A stretch of DNA of 64,000 nt from Planctomyces sp. (GCA_016795105.1 JAEUIH010000014.1:79333-143332); one strand, 5' to 3'; shown: positions 24,388 to 34,113, numbered from the stretch's first letter. Notes: generated by a model from the letters alone, not told the origin. Made by a program: numbers and translations.

Positions 24388-24582
24388 TCGGGGAAAACGA
24401 GGTTTTTCGCGAGTTATGCAACGGCATTCCGGAGATGCCTGCGGTTTTTGGACGGTAATGCGTTTGGACGAGATGCGTTTTCGCTCTGAAAACCGGGCAG
24501 TGGACGTTACACTACCGGAGCTCGGGGTTTTCCGGGAAATGGCTGTTTGTTTGAATCATTTCAGCATTGGGTAGTCTGACAT

Positions 24583-25440
24583 ATGTCTCGCAAGGTTTAT
24601 GTCGCTGGCAAATTGGTTCCTGCGGAGCAGGCGGCGGTCAGCGTTTTTGATCACGGATTGCTTTACGGCGATGGTGTTTTTGAGGGGATCCGGGTTTACA
24701 GCAGCAAAGTCTTTCTGCTGGAAGACCACGTCAAACGCCTTTACGAGAGTGCTCTTGCAATTCGACTGCAGATTCCGATGACGGAATCTGAAATGGTTGA
24801 CGCCGTGAATTACACCGTGCGAGAGAACGGCATTGTCGACGGATATGTTCGGCTGGTCGTGACGCGTGGAGCCGGTTCGCTGGGTCTGGATATTCGCCGC
24901 ACCAGCAATCCTCAGGTGATCATTATTGCCGACACAATTTCGCTTTACCCTGCGGAGCTCTATGAAACCGGCATGAAGCTTGTGACGGCTGCCACCATTC
25001 GCAACCACGCCGGGGCACTTAGCCCGCGGATCAAGTCCCTGAATTACCTCAACAATATCATGGCCAAGATCGAAGGCACCGATGCCGGTACGGTGGAAGC
25101 TCTCATGTTGAACCACAACGGTGAGGTTGCCGAATGTACGGGTGACAATATATTCATCGTGAAGAACGGGGTGTTGAAGACCCCGCCGCCAGATGCCGGG
25201 ATCCTCGAAGGGATTACTCGAAATACAGTCATGAAGCTGGCGACAGAGGCAGGTGTACCTGTCAGAGAATGTGTCATGGTTCGACATGACATCTTTACGG
25301 CTGACGAGTGTTTTCTGACGGGAACGGCGGCAGAAGTCATCGCAGTGATCAGCCTTGACGGTCGCCAGATTGGAGATGGTCGGCCTGGTCCGATCACCAA
25401 AGAATTGCTCAAACGTTTTCAGGCATTCGCCCGGGCATAA
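24583..25440 (+). CDS. ilvE: Branched-chain amino acid aminotransferase
   Basis: 285 residues, class IV PLP fold. Signatures are DHGLLYGDGVFEGIRVY at the N-terminus, the PLP Lys in PRIKSLNYLNNI, and the glutamate-bearing region EVAECTGDNIFIV, ILEGITRNTVM. It transfers amino groups between glutamate and the 2-oxo acids of Leu, Ile and Val. D-amino-acid transaminase and ADC lyase share the fold, but the LNYLNN/EGITRN set favours ilvE. No strong ribosome site. The 195-nt gap before it contains only a weak hairpin. tatC follows after 38 nt. Confidence 0.85.
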   Translation: MSRKVYVAGKLVPAEQAAVSVFDHGLLYGDGVFEGIRVYSSKVFLLEDHVKRLYESALAIRLQIPMTESEMVDAVNYTVRENGIVDGYVRLVVTRGAGSLGLDIRRTSNPQVIIIADTISLYPAELYETGMKLVTAATIRNHAGALSPRIKSLNYLNNIMAKIEGTDAGTVEALMLNHNGEVAECTGDNIFIVKNGVLKTPPPDAGILEGITRNTVMKLATEAGVPVRECVMVRHDIFTADECFLTGTAAEVIAVISLDGRQIGDGRPGPITKELLKRFQAFARA

Positions 25441-25478
25441 CACTGACGATCAGCAAAGAGTGATTGGGAGTGTTGACA

Positions 25479-26549
25479 ATGGCGAAGTCACGGGATCTGT
25501 TTGACGATACCACGATGAGTTTTGGCGAGCACCTGGAAGTGCTGCGAGTGCATGTTGCTCGCGCAATGCTGGGTGTTGTTCTGGCAATCATCGTGTCACT
25601 CTTCTTTGGGGATCGAATTTTCGCATTGCTGAGATCACCCATCGAAACGGCTCTCGCTGAACGCGGGATCGTTGGAGTGGAATCTGATGTGCCTACGAAG
25701 AGTTTCTGGGAATACGTGAAGAGCTGGTTTGAAGACGAGCCTGTGTCGGACGCATCCTTGAAGAAGGAAGCAGCGGCGGAAGAGCTTCGACCGGATCAGC
25801 TGCGGGTCTCTGTTTCTCGATCTGAACTTCGGAAAAACGGGCTGGTGCCTGCTACTCCCGGTGCGGAACCTGGATCCGAGGACGGCAGTCCAAAGACAGA
25901 ATCCGACATGGTGCCACTGGTCATGCAGGCGCCAGAGTTTGCTCAGCTGAAACGAGTTGTCAAGGACGTCGATCGGGTGACAACGCTGAAGGTTGAAGAA
26001 GGCTTTATGGCCTACATCAAGGTGTGCACCATCAGCGGTGTCATTATTTCGTCTCCGTGGGTGTTTTACCAGATTTGGCTGTTTGTTGCTGCGGGCCTGC
26101 ATCCACACGAGCGGAAGTACGTCTACGTGTACCTGCCAATGAGTTTGTTCTTGTTCCTGTCCGGCGCGTTGGCCGGCTTCTACTTTGCTTTCCCGCTGAT
26201 GCTGAGATTCCTGATTGGCTTCAATGACTGGCTGAATATTTCGATCCAGCCTCGACTTTCGGAGTACATCAGCTTGTCGCTGGTTTTGCCACTGATGTTT
26301 GGAATCAGCTTCCAGTTGCCGCTGGTGATGTTGTTTCTGGAGCGGATCAATCTGTTTACGATCGACAATTACCGACAGAACCGCCGTGTTGCAATTCTCG
26401 TAATCGCCATTCTGTCAATGATTCTGACCACTGACCCGACACCGACCAGCATGCTGCTGATGATGTGTCCGCTTGTCGTTCTCTATGAAGTTGGAATTCA
26501 GCTTTGCCGAATCCAGTTGACTGGGCCGCCGCCAGCTCCGATCAGATGA
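25479..26549 (+). CDS. tatC: Twin-arginine translocase subunit TatC, with large first loop
   Basis: 356 residues from ATG 25479. TatC features are SFGEHLEVLRVHVARAML (cytoplasmic N-terminus with the conserved E-x-L-R), a central PWVFYQIWLFVAAGLHPHER, and FGISFQLPLVMLFLERINL. Six helices fit. The first periplasmic loop is unusual: about 130 residues rather than about 35, with a Lys/Glu-rich, Pro-rich stretch (KTESDMVPLVMQAPEFAQLK). TatC binds the signal peptide of folded Tat substrates. The insert faces the periplasm where the signal peptide and TatA meet. GGGAG lies 8 nt before the ATG. Confidence 0.9.
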   Translation: MAKSRDLFDDTTMSFGEHLEVLRVHVARAMLGVVLAIIVSLFFGDRIFALLRSPIETALAERGIVGVESDVPTKSFWEYVKSWFEDEPVSDASLKKEAAAEELRPDQLRVSVSRSELRKNGLVPATPGAEPGSEDGSPKTESDMVPLVMQAPEFAQLKRVVKDVDRVTTLKVEEGFMAYIKVCTISGVIISSPWVFYQIWLFVAAGLHPHERKYVYVYLPMSLFLFLSGALAGFYFAFPLMLRFLIGFNDWLNISIQPRLSEYISLSLVLPLMFGISFQLPLVMLFLERINLFTIDNYRQNRRVAILVIAILSMILTTDPTPTSMLLMMCPLVVLYEVGIQLCRIQLTGPPPAPIR

Positions 26550-26558
26550 CACCCGGGG

Positions 26559-27440
26559 TCAGGATCGGCCGAGGCAACCTTTGACGATACCTTTCCATGA
26601 GGTGATGTCAAAAGGCCAGTAGTAGATAGACTGCGCGTACCATTTGATGGCTCTTCGTGGAGAAGACGCGGCAAGAAACCATGCGGAGCAGTTCTGGACG
26701 TTGGCCAGGGCTTTTCTGCGAACCGACCACGGCAACTTTTTTCCGCGAGCGGAGGCGAGTGCGCGATGCAGTGCGAGTTCGCGGTATCGCCGCATTCGAT
26801 CGTAATGTTTTGAGAAGGAACCAGCACGCCAGCGGTACCGGGTGAGGGGTTCTCGAACCGGAACAAATCGGTGACCGGCTGCGGCGATCTTCAGCCAGAG
26901 ATCCCAGTCTTCGGCCATCACAGGAGACTCCGTGAACCTGCCAACAGAGTCCAGAATTGTCCTGCGTACCATCAGGGAAGATGTGACAAGGAAATTGTCC
27001 ATCAGGAGCGCTTCGAAGAGATCTCCCTGAGGCATTTGATCCGGGACATGCCGCAGAGAGTCAACTCGATCACTATCACCAAAATTCAGCGTATTGGTAT
27101 ACACGACACCGGCATCTTCGGTCGTTGCGCCTTCGAGTTGTTTTTGGAGTTTGTCGGGCATCCAGAGGTCGTCGTGATCAAGGAAGGCCACCCACTCTCC
27201 CAGGGCGAGTTCGATCCCCAGATTGCGAGTTTTCGGAAGTCCTCGATTTTCCTGATGAACGGTTCGAATGCGATCACCGTAGCGATTCAGCACGTTGGCT
27301 GTTTCGTCGCTGGAGCCATCGTTGATCACGATCACTTCGACTTCGCAGTTTTGCTGAGCCAATGCGCTGTCGATGGCGCCGGCAACATCTTCGGCGCCGT
27401 TGAAACAGGGGATGACAACCGAAACGAGGGGCTTGGGCAT
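26559..27440 (-). CDS. Family 2 glycosyltransferase (GT-A)
   Basis: 293 residues from ATG 27440. The GT-A core is clear: VSVVIPCFNGAEDVAGAIDS, VIVINDGSSDETANVL, NRGLPKTRNLGIE, and the metal-binding AFLDHDDLWMPDKL; EDWDLWLKIAAAGHRF is the catalytic-base region. It transfers a sugar from a nucleotide donor, probably for a surface polysaccharide. No membrane anchor beyond a basic C-terminal tail. It is convergent with tatC (9 nt between them). Confidence 0.85.
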   Translation of the reverse strand: MPKPLVSVVIPCFNGAEDVAGAIDSALAQQNCEVEVIVINDGSSDETANVLNRYGDRIRTVHQENRGLPKTRNLGIELALGEWVAFLDHDDLWMPDKLQKQLEGATTEDAGVVYTNTLNFGDSDRVDSLRHVPDQMPQGDLFEALLMDNFLVTSSLMVRRTILDSVGRFTESPVMAEDWDLWLKIAAAGHRFVPVREPLTRYRWRAGSFSKHYDRMRRYRELALHRALASARGKKLPWSVRRKALANVQNCSAWFLAASSPRRAIKWYAQSIYYWPFDITSWKGIVKGCLGRS

Positions 27441-27675
27441 GAGGGTTCTTTGATTCTCAGGAAAATTGGCTGTTCCACTTCTCGGAGCATGCTCATCCTC
27501 TAATATGGCTGCTGTGGATCGTGAACAGTTCACTGATACCATGATTTTCGTGGGACTGGGCTTCTGAACCCATGTTTGAAGACCGGAGATAACGGTTTTT
27601 CCGCGATGTTGCACTTTGGCAACGACAGATGTGAGACATAAGACCGCAATTGCGGGATGAGACAGTCCTGACGCG

Positions 27676-29136
27676 ATGAAGACAGCACATGAGATCCTGA
27701 AACAGTATTTTGGGTTTGATGAATTCCGTGATCCACAGGAGGAGATCATTGAATGTTTGACGAGCGGAGAACATGCGCTCGTGATCATGCCAACCGGGGG
27801 CGGAAAGTCGCTCTGCTTTCAGGTGCCTGCACTGATGTGGGAGGAACCATCTTCTCCGCGGAGTGACTCTGCCGATCAGCGACCAGCAATCACATTGGTA
27901 TTGTCGCCACTGATTGCACTGATGAAGGATCAGGTAGACCAGCTGCAGCGTCGCGGGATTCAGGCGGCCTACATTAATTCGTCATTGACGCGGTCGGAAC
28001 GAGAAATTCGATACGAGGCTGTGCGAAACGGTAAGTACAGTCTGTTGTATGTTACTCCCGAACGATTTCGAAAACCTGAATTCCTCGAGGTTATTCGTCA
28101 ACGGACCGTGAGACTGCTGGCGGTCGATGAAGCTCATTGTATCAGCGAATGGGGCCACGATTTTCGACCTGACTATACTCGAGTTGGCGAATTTCGATCG
28201 ATCCTCGGCAACCCTACAACTGTTGCGTTGACGGCAACTGCGACACCGGACGTGCAGACGGATATCCTCAGACAGCTGAATCTTGATCCGGCAGAAGTGC
28301 AGGTATTCCACGAGGGAATCGATCGGCCGAACCTGGAACTTCGTGTTGAAGAAGTCTGGGACGCCGATGAAAAAGAAGCATCTATGCTGAAGATCTTTCA
28401 ACGATGGCTGGGAGAGGAGACATCCGGAAGTGGAATTGTCTACTTCACACTGATTCGAGTACTCGAAGAATTCAGCGAGCGACTTCGAGCTGAAGGGATC
28501 GATCACGTCTGCTACCACGGCGATCTTGACCGGCGTGAGCGACGGAGCATCCAGGAAGATTTCATGAAAGGGAGAACTCGACTGGTTTTGGCAACGAATG
28601 CCTTCGGGATGGGTATCGACAAGGAAGACATCCGATTTGTTGTTCACGCGGATGTTCCGGGGTCTATGGAATCCTACTATCAGGAGATCGGGCGGGCAGG
28701 GCGAGACGGGTTGCCATCAGAGTGTGTACTGCTGTACGACCAGCGTGATTTGAATACTCAGATAGAGTTCATTCGCTGGAGCAATCCGGATGCGGATTTC
28801 TATCAGCGAACCTATGACTATCTTGTCAACAACAACGAACAGGTTCGGGCGTTCGGGATCGACTGGCTGCGAGAACGACTTTGTGATCGGCAACGTCATG
28901 ATCGTCGTGTGGAAACGGTGTTGTCGATGCTTCAGCGATATGGGATCATCGAAGACGAAACAGAGCTCGGCGCGGTTGAGGTGCTCGGACCGCTCCCAAA
29001 AGAACTCGCCGATGAAACTCGACTCTCCGCAAAGCTGCGGAACGATCAGAAGAAGCTCTATGCGCTGGTCCAGTACGTTCAGTCCGGAGAGCAGCGCCGA
29101 GAGTTTATCCACGAATATTTTGGAGTCCCCACATAA
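27676..29136 (+). CDS. recQ: RecQ-type DNA helicase, apparently truncated before the zinc-binding end
   Basis: 486 residues. Walker A is MPTGGGKSL; motif II is DEAHCISEWGHDFRPDY; later motifs include ATNAFGMGIDKEDIRFVVHA and EIGRAGRDGLPSE, all intact. It unwinds 3'-5' in repair of stalled forks. The family normally continues past YFG with a CxxCxxC zinc site and a winged helix; here the product ends at EYFGVPT. The stop codon is formed by TA plus the first A of a REP-like repeat. Alternatively a short RecQ variant is native to this lineage. Confidence 0.8.
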   Translation: MKTAHEILKQYFGFDEFRDPQEEIIECLTSGEHALVIMPTGGGKSLCFQVPALMWEEPSSPRSDSADQRPAITLVLSPLIALMKDQVDQLQRRGIQAAYINSSLTRSEREIRYEAVRNGKYSLLYVTPERFRKPEFLEVIRQRTVRLLAVDEAHCISEWGHDFRPDYTRVGEFRSILGNPTTVALTATATPDVQTDILRQLNLDPAEVQVFHEGIDRPNLELRVEEVWDADEKEASMLKIFQRWLGEETSGSGIVYFTLIRVLEEFSERLRAEGIDHVCYHGDLDRRERRSIQEDFMKGRTRLVLATNAFGMGIDKEDIRFVVHADVPGSMESYYQEIGRAGRDGLPSECVLLYDQRDLNTQIEFIRWSNPDADFYQRTYDYLVNNNEQVRAFGIDWLRERLCDRQRHDRRVETVLSMLQRYGIIEDETELGAVEVLGPLPKELADETRLSAKLRNDQKKLYALVQYVQSGEQRREFIHEYFGVPT

Positions 29137-29166
29137 GTACTCATCACGCTCCGCCGTGATGTTGAG
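29135..29166 (+). repeat. REP-like hairpin repeat, copy A
   Basis: First of four copies of AAGTACT followed by CATCACGCTCCGCCGTGATG, whose CATCACG and CGTGATG arms form a 7-bp hairpin with a 6-nt loop. This copy completes the recQ stop codon. Copies A and B share 32 identical bases. Confidence 0.8.
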
Positions 29167-29546
29167 CTCTGGCCGCGTTTGCCGAGCAACCCACGTTCCC
29201 GAAGTTCCCTTCACACCTCCATTGTACATTCCCGCGACGATGGTCCCCTCAGCGTATTCGCGCTCTCCGTTCATTTCAGTGGCTTCGATTGGGACAATCA
29301 GATCGTTGCCATCAAGGGGATTGATGGCCCACGCTCAACGCTCTGAATGGTCGACCAGGATTCAACGGATGAACGTCTATGGCCGATGTCGATACGATCT
29401 CGATGAACGCTGGACAAACCAGGAAGCATTGACATAGAGACGTGTCGACCGGCATGACGCAACCATCTCCTGTGTCTCAAATACTGCTGAAAAATTGCCT
29501 AAACAGCCAAAACGGTCCGTGACACCTTTAATTACACTCATGCGAA

Positions 29547-29578
29547 AAGTACTCATCACGCTCCGCCGTGATGTTGAG
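29547..29578 (+). repeat. REP-like hairpin repeat, copy B
   Basis: Identical to copy A over 32 nt, same orientation, free-standing between recQ and the phosphomutase gene. Confidence 0.8.
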
Positions 29579-29650
29579 TGCAGTTTCGAGTCCTGGTTTC
29601 CGAATCTTTGTATAAGCTGTTCTGTCGAAGAGTCGCCGTCAGGTGTTCGT

Positions 29651-29677
29651 CATCACGACGGAGCGTGATGAGTACTT
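29651..29677 (-). repeat. REP-like hairpin repeat, copy C (inverted)
   Basis: Inverse orientation, one base different from A in the loop (GTC for GCC on the A strand). It ends 2 nt before the stop codon of the phosphomutase gene on the minus strand. A and C thus form inverted ends around 543 nt. Confidence 0.8.
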
Positions 29678-29679
29678 TG

Positions 29680-31503
29680 TCAATCGGCGAGTTGTTGGGC
29701 GGCCCAGGTTCCGAGGGCGGACTGGACTTCTTTCATAACGGAGTCTCCGGCAGCGCGTGCTTGTGCGAGGGGAGTGCCTGGGGAGAGATCGGACTGGCAG
29801 AAGAAGTAGAACTTAATCTTCGGTTCAGTGCCTGACGGACGGCCAGCGATCTGGATGCGGACCGGAGAGGCTGGATCCGACACATAGATCAGCAGATCTC
29901 CTCGCGGGTTGGTGATTGTGCCTGCAGAGTCGCCGGACGGGAGCGAGGTTTTCTTTCCGGTCTGGTAGTCTCGGACCTCCACAAAACGCACGGGCCCGAA
30001 CTGAGTGGGCGGTTTTTCGCGGAGCGTTTTCATCAGGCCGTCGATTTTGGCTTTTCCGGTCGGTCCTTCACAGTAGATAGATTTCTGACCTTCGCAGTGA
30101 TAGCCGCAGATTTCGTAGAGATCGTCGAGCTGCTGAAGCAGGTTTCGGCCACTGGCCTTCAGTTCCGCGGCAAGTTCGAGGATGAACAGCGCTGCAACGG
30201 CCGCGTCTTTGTCTCGACAATAGTCACCGGCAAGGAACCCGATTGATTCTTCGGTCCCAAACAGGAAGTGTTCGGGACCCTGTTCTTCAATTGTCTGAGC
30301 GATGAACTTGAAACCGACCAGTAACTCAGAGAATGCTCGACCACCATGATGTTCAGCGATCGCTTTTGTGAGCGGAGTTGTCACCAGGGTTTCAACCACG
30401 TAGTCTTTGGGTGAGAATTTTCCGGACGCTTTTCGCTTTCTGAAGACGTAGTCCGTCAGCAATGAGCCGACCTGATTCCCACTGAGTGCCGTGAAACCAC
30501 CGGATGAGTTACGAACCATGACACCCAGGCGATCGGCGTCGGGGTCGGAGGCGAGGATCAGTTCAGCGGGATGGCCGGTCTCCTGAACCCATTTGACGAC
30601 CGGATCGAAGACATCGAGGTTTTCGGGATTGGGGAGATGCTTCGGGACGTTGGGGAAGTTGCCATCGGCTTCTCGATGAGGTTCAAAGATATCAACCTGA
30701 TCAAATCCCGCAGCGCGAACGACTGCATAGACGGAGGTTTCACCGACACCGTGAAGAGGTGTGAAGACCGCAGAGATTTTACGATTGCTGGACAAGCTGA
30801 GCCGAGCGACTTCGCTGATGTAGGGACCGTCAACTTCTGATCCGATCACCTGGATGTCGCCTTGAGCGACAGCCTGAGCAAAATCGACCGCAGGAATTGA
30901 CTCCGCGCGTTCAACTTCCCGGATGATTCCTTTGTCATGAGGGGCGATGACCTGTCCGCCGTTGCTCCAGTATGCCTTAAAGCCGTTATCGGCCGGGGGA
31001 TTATGAGACGCAGAGATCATGACTCCGATGTTACAACCAAGTTTACGAACCGCATACGACAGTTCAGGCGTCGACCGGTGACTTTCGAAGAGGTAGACGC
31101 GGAGTCCGTGAGCGGCGAATGTGACGGCGGTAATTCGGGCGAAGTGAGGTGAGTTGTTGCGCGAATCGTGAGCGATCACTGCAGAGCCTCCCTCCGGGCA
31201 ACCATTCGCCCGGAGGTAGCGAGCCATACCGTCGGCGGATTCGGCGATGGTTCGGTCATTAATCGTGGCGGGCCCCATTTCTCCCATTGGACCTCGGCGG
31301 CCTCCGGTACCAAACGGGATGGCTGTCCAGAACATTTCGTCGAGCTGTTTCCATTGATCGGAGAGAATCATCTCCTGAATTCTGGGCTGATATTGAGCCA
31401 GGCAAGCGCGGGACAACCAGTCCTTGAGATTCTTTGGGGAATCAGCCGTGAGTTTTCCGGCGGCAGCAGCCTGATCAATTCGAGTCATCAGATTGGTAAG
31501 CAT
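29680..31503 (-). CDS. Phospho-sugar mutase (phosphoglucomutase/phosphomannomutase family)
   Basis: 607 residues, four-domain alpha-D-phosphohexomutase. The phosphoserine loop is GVMISASHNPPADNGFKAYW, the metal site is ASDPDADRLGV, the sugar-recognition loop FGTEESIGFLAGDYCRDKD and the phosphate-binding loop IAGRPSGTEPKIKFY. This is the PGM2-like length, consistent with glucose-1-phosphate or deoxyribose/mannose interconversion. Closest homologues in this family act in glycogen and nucleotide-sugar metabolism. A 299-nt gap follows before the divergent coaE; apart from one hairpin it shows no gene. Confidence 0.9.
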   Translation of the reverse strand: MLTNLMTRIDQAAAAGKLTADSPKNLKDWLSRACLAQYQPRIQEMILSDQWKQLDEMFWTAIPFGTGGRRGPMGEMGPATINDRTIAESADGMARYLRANGCPEGGSAVIAHDSRNNSPHFARITAVTFAAHGLRVYLFESHRSTPELSYAVRKLGCNIGVMISASHNPPADNGFKAYWSNGGQVIAPHDKGIIREVERAESIPAVDFAQAVAQGDIQVIGSEVDGPYISEVARLSLSSNRKISAVFTPLHGVGETSVYAVVRAAGFDQVDIFEPHREADGNFPNVPKHLPNPENLDVFDPVVKWVQETGHPAELILASDPDADRLGVMVRNSSGGFTALSGNQVGSLLTDYVFRKRKASGKFSPKDYVVETLVTTPLTKAIAEHHGGRAFSELLVGFKFIAQTIEEQGPEHFLFGTEESIGFLAGDYCRDKDAAVAALFILELAAELKASGRNLLQQLDDLYEICGYHCEGQKSIYCEGPTGKAKIDGLMKTLREKPPTQFGPVRFVEVRDYQTGKKTSLPSGDSAGTITNPRGDLLIYVSDPASPVRIQIAGRPSGTEPKIKFYFFCQSDLSPGTPLAQARAAGDSVMKEVQSALGTWAAQQLAD

Positions 31504-31772
31504 GAAATGATATCCGCAGCAGGTTTAGTGTTCTTTAGTACAGTTGTGTAGTACTGAAGGAGAAAACGGAATATGTCAGGGAAAACGGATTGAGTGAGAA
31601 GTCTACCGTTTGACTTCGCGGATGCCATCGCACAACATGTGTGGGTGCATCAGGAAAAGGGAGAGACCTGAGGCGCCGGACCGATCAGAGACTCACTTCG
31701 GGACGCTCCCTACAAGACCTTTCAGTCAATAAGACCTGTCAAATACCATACATATCATGGACTCCCTGATCG

Positions 31773-31792
31773 GGATCACAGAAAAGTGATCC
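31773..31792. promoter_or_regulatory. Inverted repeat just upstream of coaE
   Basis: GGATCAC (31773-31779) and GTGATCC (31786-31792) form a perfect 7-bp stem with a 6-nt loop, 10 nt before the GTG proposed as the coaE start. It could be an operator or a leader hairpin. No T-run follows, so it is not an intrinsic terminator. Confidence 0.35.
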
Positions 31793-31802
31793 ACATCATC
31801 GG

Positions 31803-32513
31803 GTGTGTTCGAAGTTCGATTCCACGAAATTGCCTTCCAAGCAGATACCTCAGTTAACAGACGTTCAGATTCCGATTGTGGGCATTGTTGGCGGAATAGG
31901 TTCCGGCAAGTCTACAGTGATTGGTCACGTTACTGGATTAAGAATACGGCTGATTCAGGCAGACGAGATTGCTCATGAATTACTTCGCACACCGAGTATT
32001 CGGGCTGCGGTGATTCACAGATTTGGTGAGTCGATTCTGGATGAGACAGGCGAAGTCAATCGCAGGGTACTGGGCGGGCTGGTTTTTGGAGAGACGAGAC
32101 AGCACAGAGAGAATCGGGAGGCACTTGAGGCGATCCTGCATCCTGCAATTCGAAAGCGGGTGGAGGAGATCATCAGGAGTACAGAACCGGAAACGGATGT
32201 CATCATACTGGATGCCGCATTGCTGCTGGAGGCAGGGTGGAAGTCCAGTTGTGACGCAGTGATATTTATCGACACATCGCATGAGCTGCGTCAGGAGCGA
32301 GTCATGCGAAACCGAGGTTGGAGTGCCGACGAACTTCCTCGGCGAGAAGCCCTTCAGTGGCCGATTGATCGAAAGCGGCGTGAATCGGACTTTGTTGTGA
32401 ACAATGATGGTACTCTGAAGGAATCGGGTGCCTCAATGGAACGGATTCTTCGGCAGATTTGTGAAAGCAAAAGAGCGACACTCACCAACAGACCTTCAGA
32501 AACCCGAGGCTGA
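31803..32513 (+). CDS. coaE: Dephospho-CoA kinase
   Basis: 236 residues. P-loop GIVGGIGSGKSTV, the LIQADEIAHELLR active-site Asp region, and the lid/substrate region around RVMRNRGWSADELPRREA. It phosphorylates the 3'-hydroxyl of dephospho-CoA as the last CoA step. The start is uncertain: GTG 31803 gives a 20-residue extension before the fold begins; TTG 31830 is an alternative. rho follows 111 nt later and may share its transcript. Confidence 0.9.
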   Translation: MCSKFDSTKLPSKQIPQLTDVQIPIVGIVGGIGSGKSTVIGHVTGLRIRLIQADEIAHELLRTPSIRAAVIHRFGESILDETGEVNRRVLGGLVFGETRQHRENREALEAILHPAIRKRVEEIIRSTEPETDVIILDAALLLEAGWKSSCDAVIFIDTSHELRQERVMRNRGWSADELPRREALQWPIDRKRRESDFVVNNDGTLKESGASMERILRQICESKRATLTNRPSETRG

Positions 32514-32624
32514 CTTCGTTCTGACCGAACGCGAAGTCAGCACAGTCCCTGTCATCCATCGGTCAACCTCCCCGCTTGTTTCCTTTCTAACGTTTGAATC
32601 CCTGTCTGGAGGCCCGCAGCGGCC

Positions 32625-34058
32625 ATGGCAAAACTAACACGACCCGAAGATGGGAGACCAACTCCCTCACCCCGGCTGCTTCGTCGATCCGAAGAGCGTT
32701 CCGAAATGAGTCCTCCCGTGGAGAGTCGTGCTGACGAGTCCGTGGTGGATGTGGAGAAGAATGTCGCGGAGACGTTTTCTCCATCGAAAGCAGCGGATGT
32801 CAACATTGCTGACCTGCAGCGAATGTCGATGAAGGACTTACTGGCGATTGCCGAGCACGAGCAGTTGACCGAATATCATGGAATGAAAAAGCAGGATCTG
32901 ATTTTCAAGATTCTGAAAGAGCGAACCCGTATGAACGGGTTGATGTTCGGTGAAGGAACGCTTGAGATTCTTCCGGACGGGTTTGGTTTTTTGCGAAGCC
33001 CGGACTACCACTATCTTCCATGTCCGGATGACATTTATGTCAGTCCCAGTCAGATTCGGCGATTTGGGCTGCGAACCGGAGCGACGGTTGCCGGCCAGAT
33101 TCGGCCTCCGAAAGAGAATGAACGTTATTTTGCCTTGCTGCGAGTGGAAGCTGTCAATGGACAGGATCCGAATCTGTTGACCGGCAAAGTGTTCTTTGAC
33201 GATTTGACACCTCTGCATCCGGAGCGTCGCCTGCGTCTTGCCGACAATGCGGAGTTTGTCAGCACACGTGTTGTGGACCTGATTGCTCCGATTGGACTTG
33301 GGCAGCGAGGCCTGATTGTTTCGCCGCCTCGGGCCGGCAAGACCGTGCTTCTGCAGCAGATGGCCAGAGCAGTGCTGAGAAATCATCCGGAAGCGTATGT
33401 GATCGTGCTTCTGATTGACGAGCGTCCGGAAGAAGTAACGGACATGGAGCGAAAGCTCAAGGGGCCAAACTGCGAAGTTGTCAGCAGTACATTTGATGAA
33501 CCGACGGCTCGACACATTCAGGTTGCGGAGATGGTGATCGAGAAAGCGAAGCGAATGGTCGAGTATGGCCACGACGTGATTATTTTCCTCGATTCAATCA
33601 CTCGTCTTGCCCGAGCGTGGAACACCGAGACACCAAATTCCGGAAAGATTCTGTCCGGGGGTGTTGATGCCAATGCACTTCAGCACCCGAAGCGATTTTT
33701 CGGATCCGCTCGCTGTGTTGAAGAAGGCGGCAGCCTGACGATCATTGCTACGGCTCTGGTGGACACCGGAAGTCGCATGGATGAGGTGATCTTCGAAGAA
33801 TTTAAGGGGACAGGAAATACAGAGCTGCATCTGGATCGTCGCCTGGTTGAACGGAGAATCTGGCCGGCGATTGATGTAAACCGTTCCGGAACACGTCGCG
33901 AAGAGCTTCTGATGAATGAAGAAGAGTTGAAACTGGCGTGGGTGTTGCGTCGAGTCCTGAACGACATGAGCCCTGCAGAGGCCATGGAGCTTCTTTTGAA
34001 CCGAATGAAGAAAACGAAGTCGAACGAAGAGTTTCTGATGTCGATGAATCTTGGCTGA
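32625..34058 (+). CDS. rho: Transcription termination factor Rho
   Basis: 477 residues. After a charged N-terminal extension of about 60 residues come the Rho N-domain ([20 protein letters not shown]), the cold-shock-like RNA-binding domain ([20 protein letters not shown]) and the hexameric ATPase: Walker [14 protein letters not shown], Walker [18 protein letters not shown]-loop and R-loop residues intact. It unwinds RNA-DNA hybrids to terminate transcription. GGAGG sits 12 nt before the ATG. The window has few strong T-run terminators, consistent with Rho use. Confidence 0.95.
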   Translation: MAKLTRPEDGRPTPSPRLLRRSEERSEMSPPVESRADESVVDVEKNVAETFSPSKAADVNIADLQRMSMKDLLAIAEHEQLTEYHGMKKQDLIFKILKERTRMNGLMFGEGTLEILPDGFGFLRSPDYHYLPCPDDIYVSPSQIRRFGLRTGATVAGQIRPPKENERYFALLRVEAVNGQDPNLLTGKVFFDDLTPLHPERRLRLADNAEFVSTRVVDLIAPIGLGQRGLIVSPPRAGKTVLLQQMARAVLRNHPEAYVIVLLIDERPEEVTDMERKLKGPNCEVVSSTFDEPTARHIQVAEMVIEKAKRMVEYGHDVIIFLDSITRLARAWNTETPNSGKILSGGVDANALQHPKRFFGSARCVEEGGSLTIIATALVDTGSRMDEVIFEEFKGTGNTELHLDRRLVERRIWPAIDVNRSGTRREELLMNEEELKLAWVLRRVLNDMSPAEAMELLLNRMKKTKSNEEFLMSMNLG

Positions 34059-34113
34059 ACTCAGGCCATCGATTCTGAATTGAGATGAATTTTACTTCAG
34101 CTGATTTGAGACT

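Larger units (their letters stand above)
29137..29679. other. 543-nt gap between convergent recQ and phosphomutase genes
   Basis: Bounded by repeat copies A (29135) and C (29651), with copy B at 29547. Between A and B, a minus-strand stretch (about 29330 to 29150) reads as plausible protein (NPLDGNDLIVPIEATEMNGE, then GTIVAGMYNGGVKGTSGTWV) without an intact start and running into copy A; it may be the relic of a gene. I see no complete gene, tRNA or strong terminator here. Confidence 0.5.

Noticed and set aside
24420..24475. Terminator after the DUF2293 gene
   Set aside because: The GGCAT/ATGCC stem is only 5 bp and its T-run is offset; too weak to list.
24556..25443. 295-residue minus-strand frame across the aminotransferase gene
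   Set aside because: It mirrors ilvE exactly; the plus strand has clear motifs and codon sense.
31800..31830. GTTCGATTCC resembling a tRNA T-loop
   Set aside because: No acceptor, D or anticodon stems fit around it; it lies within the coaE N-terminus.
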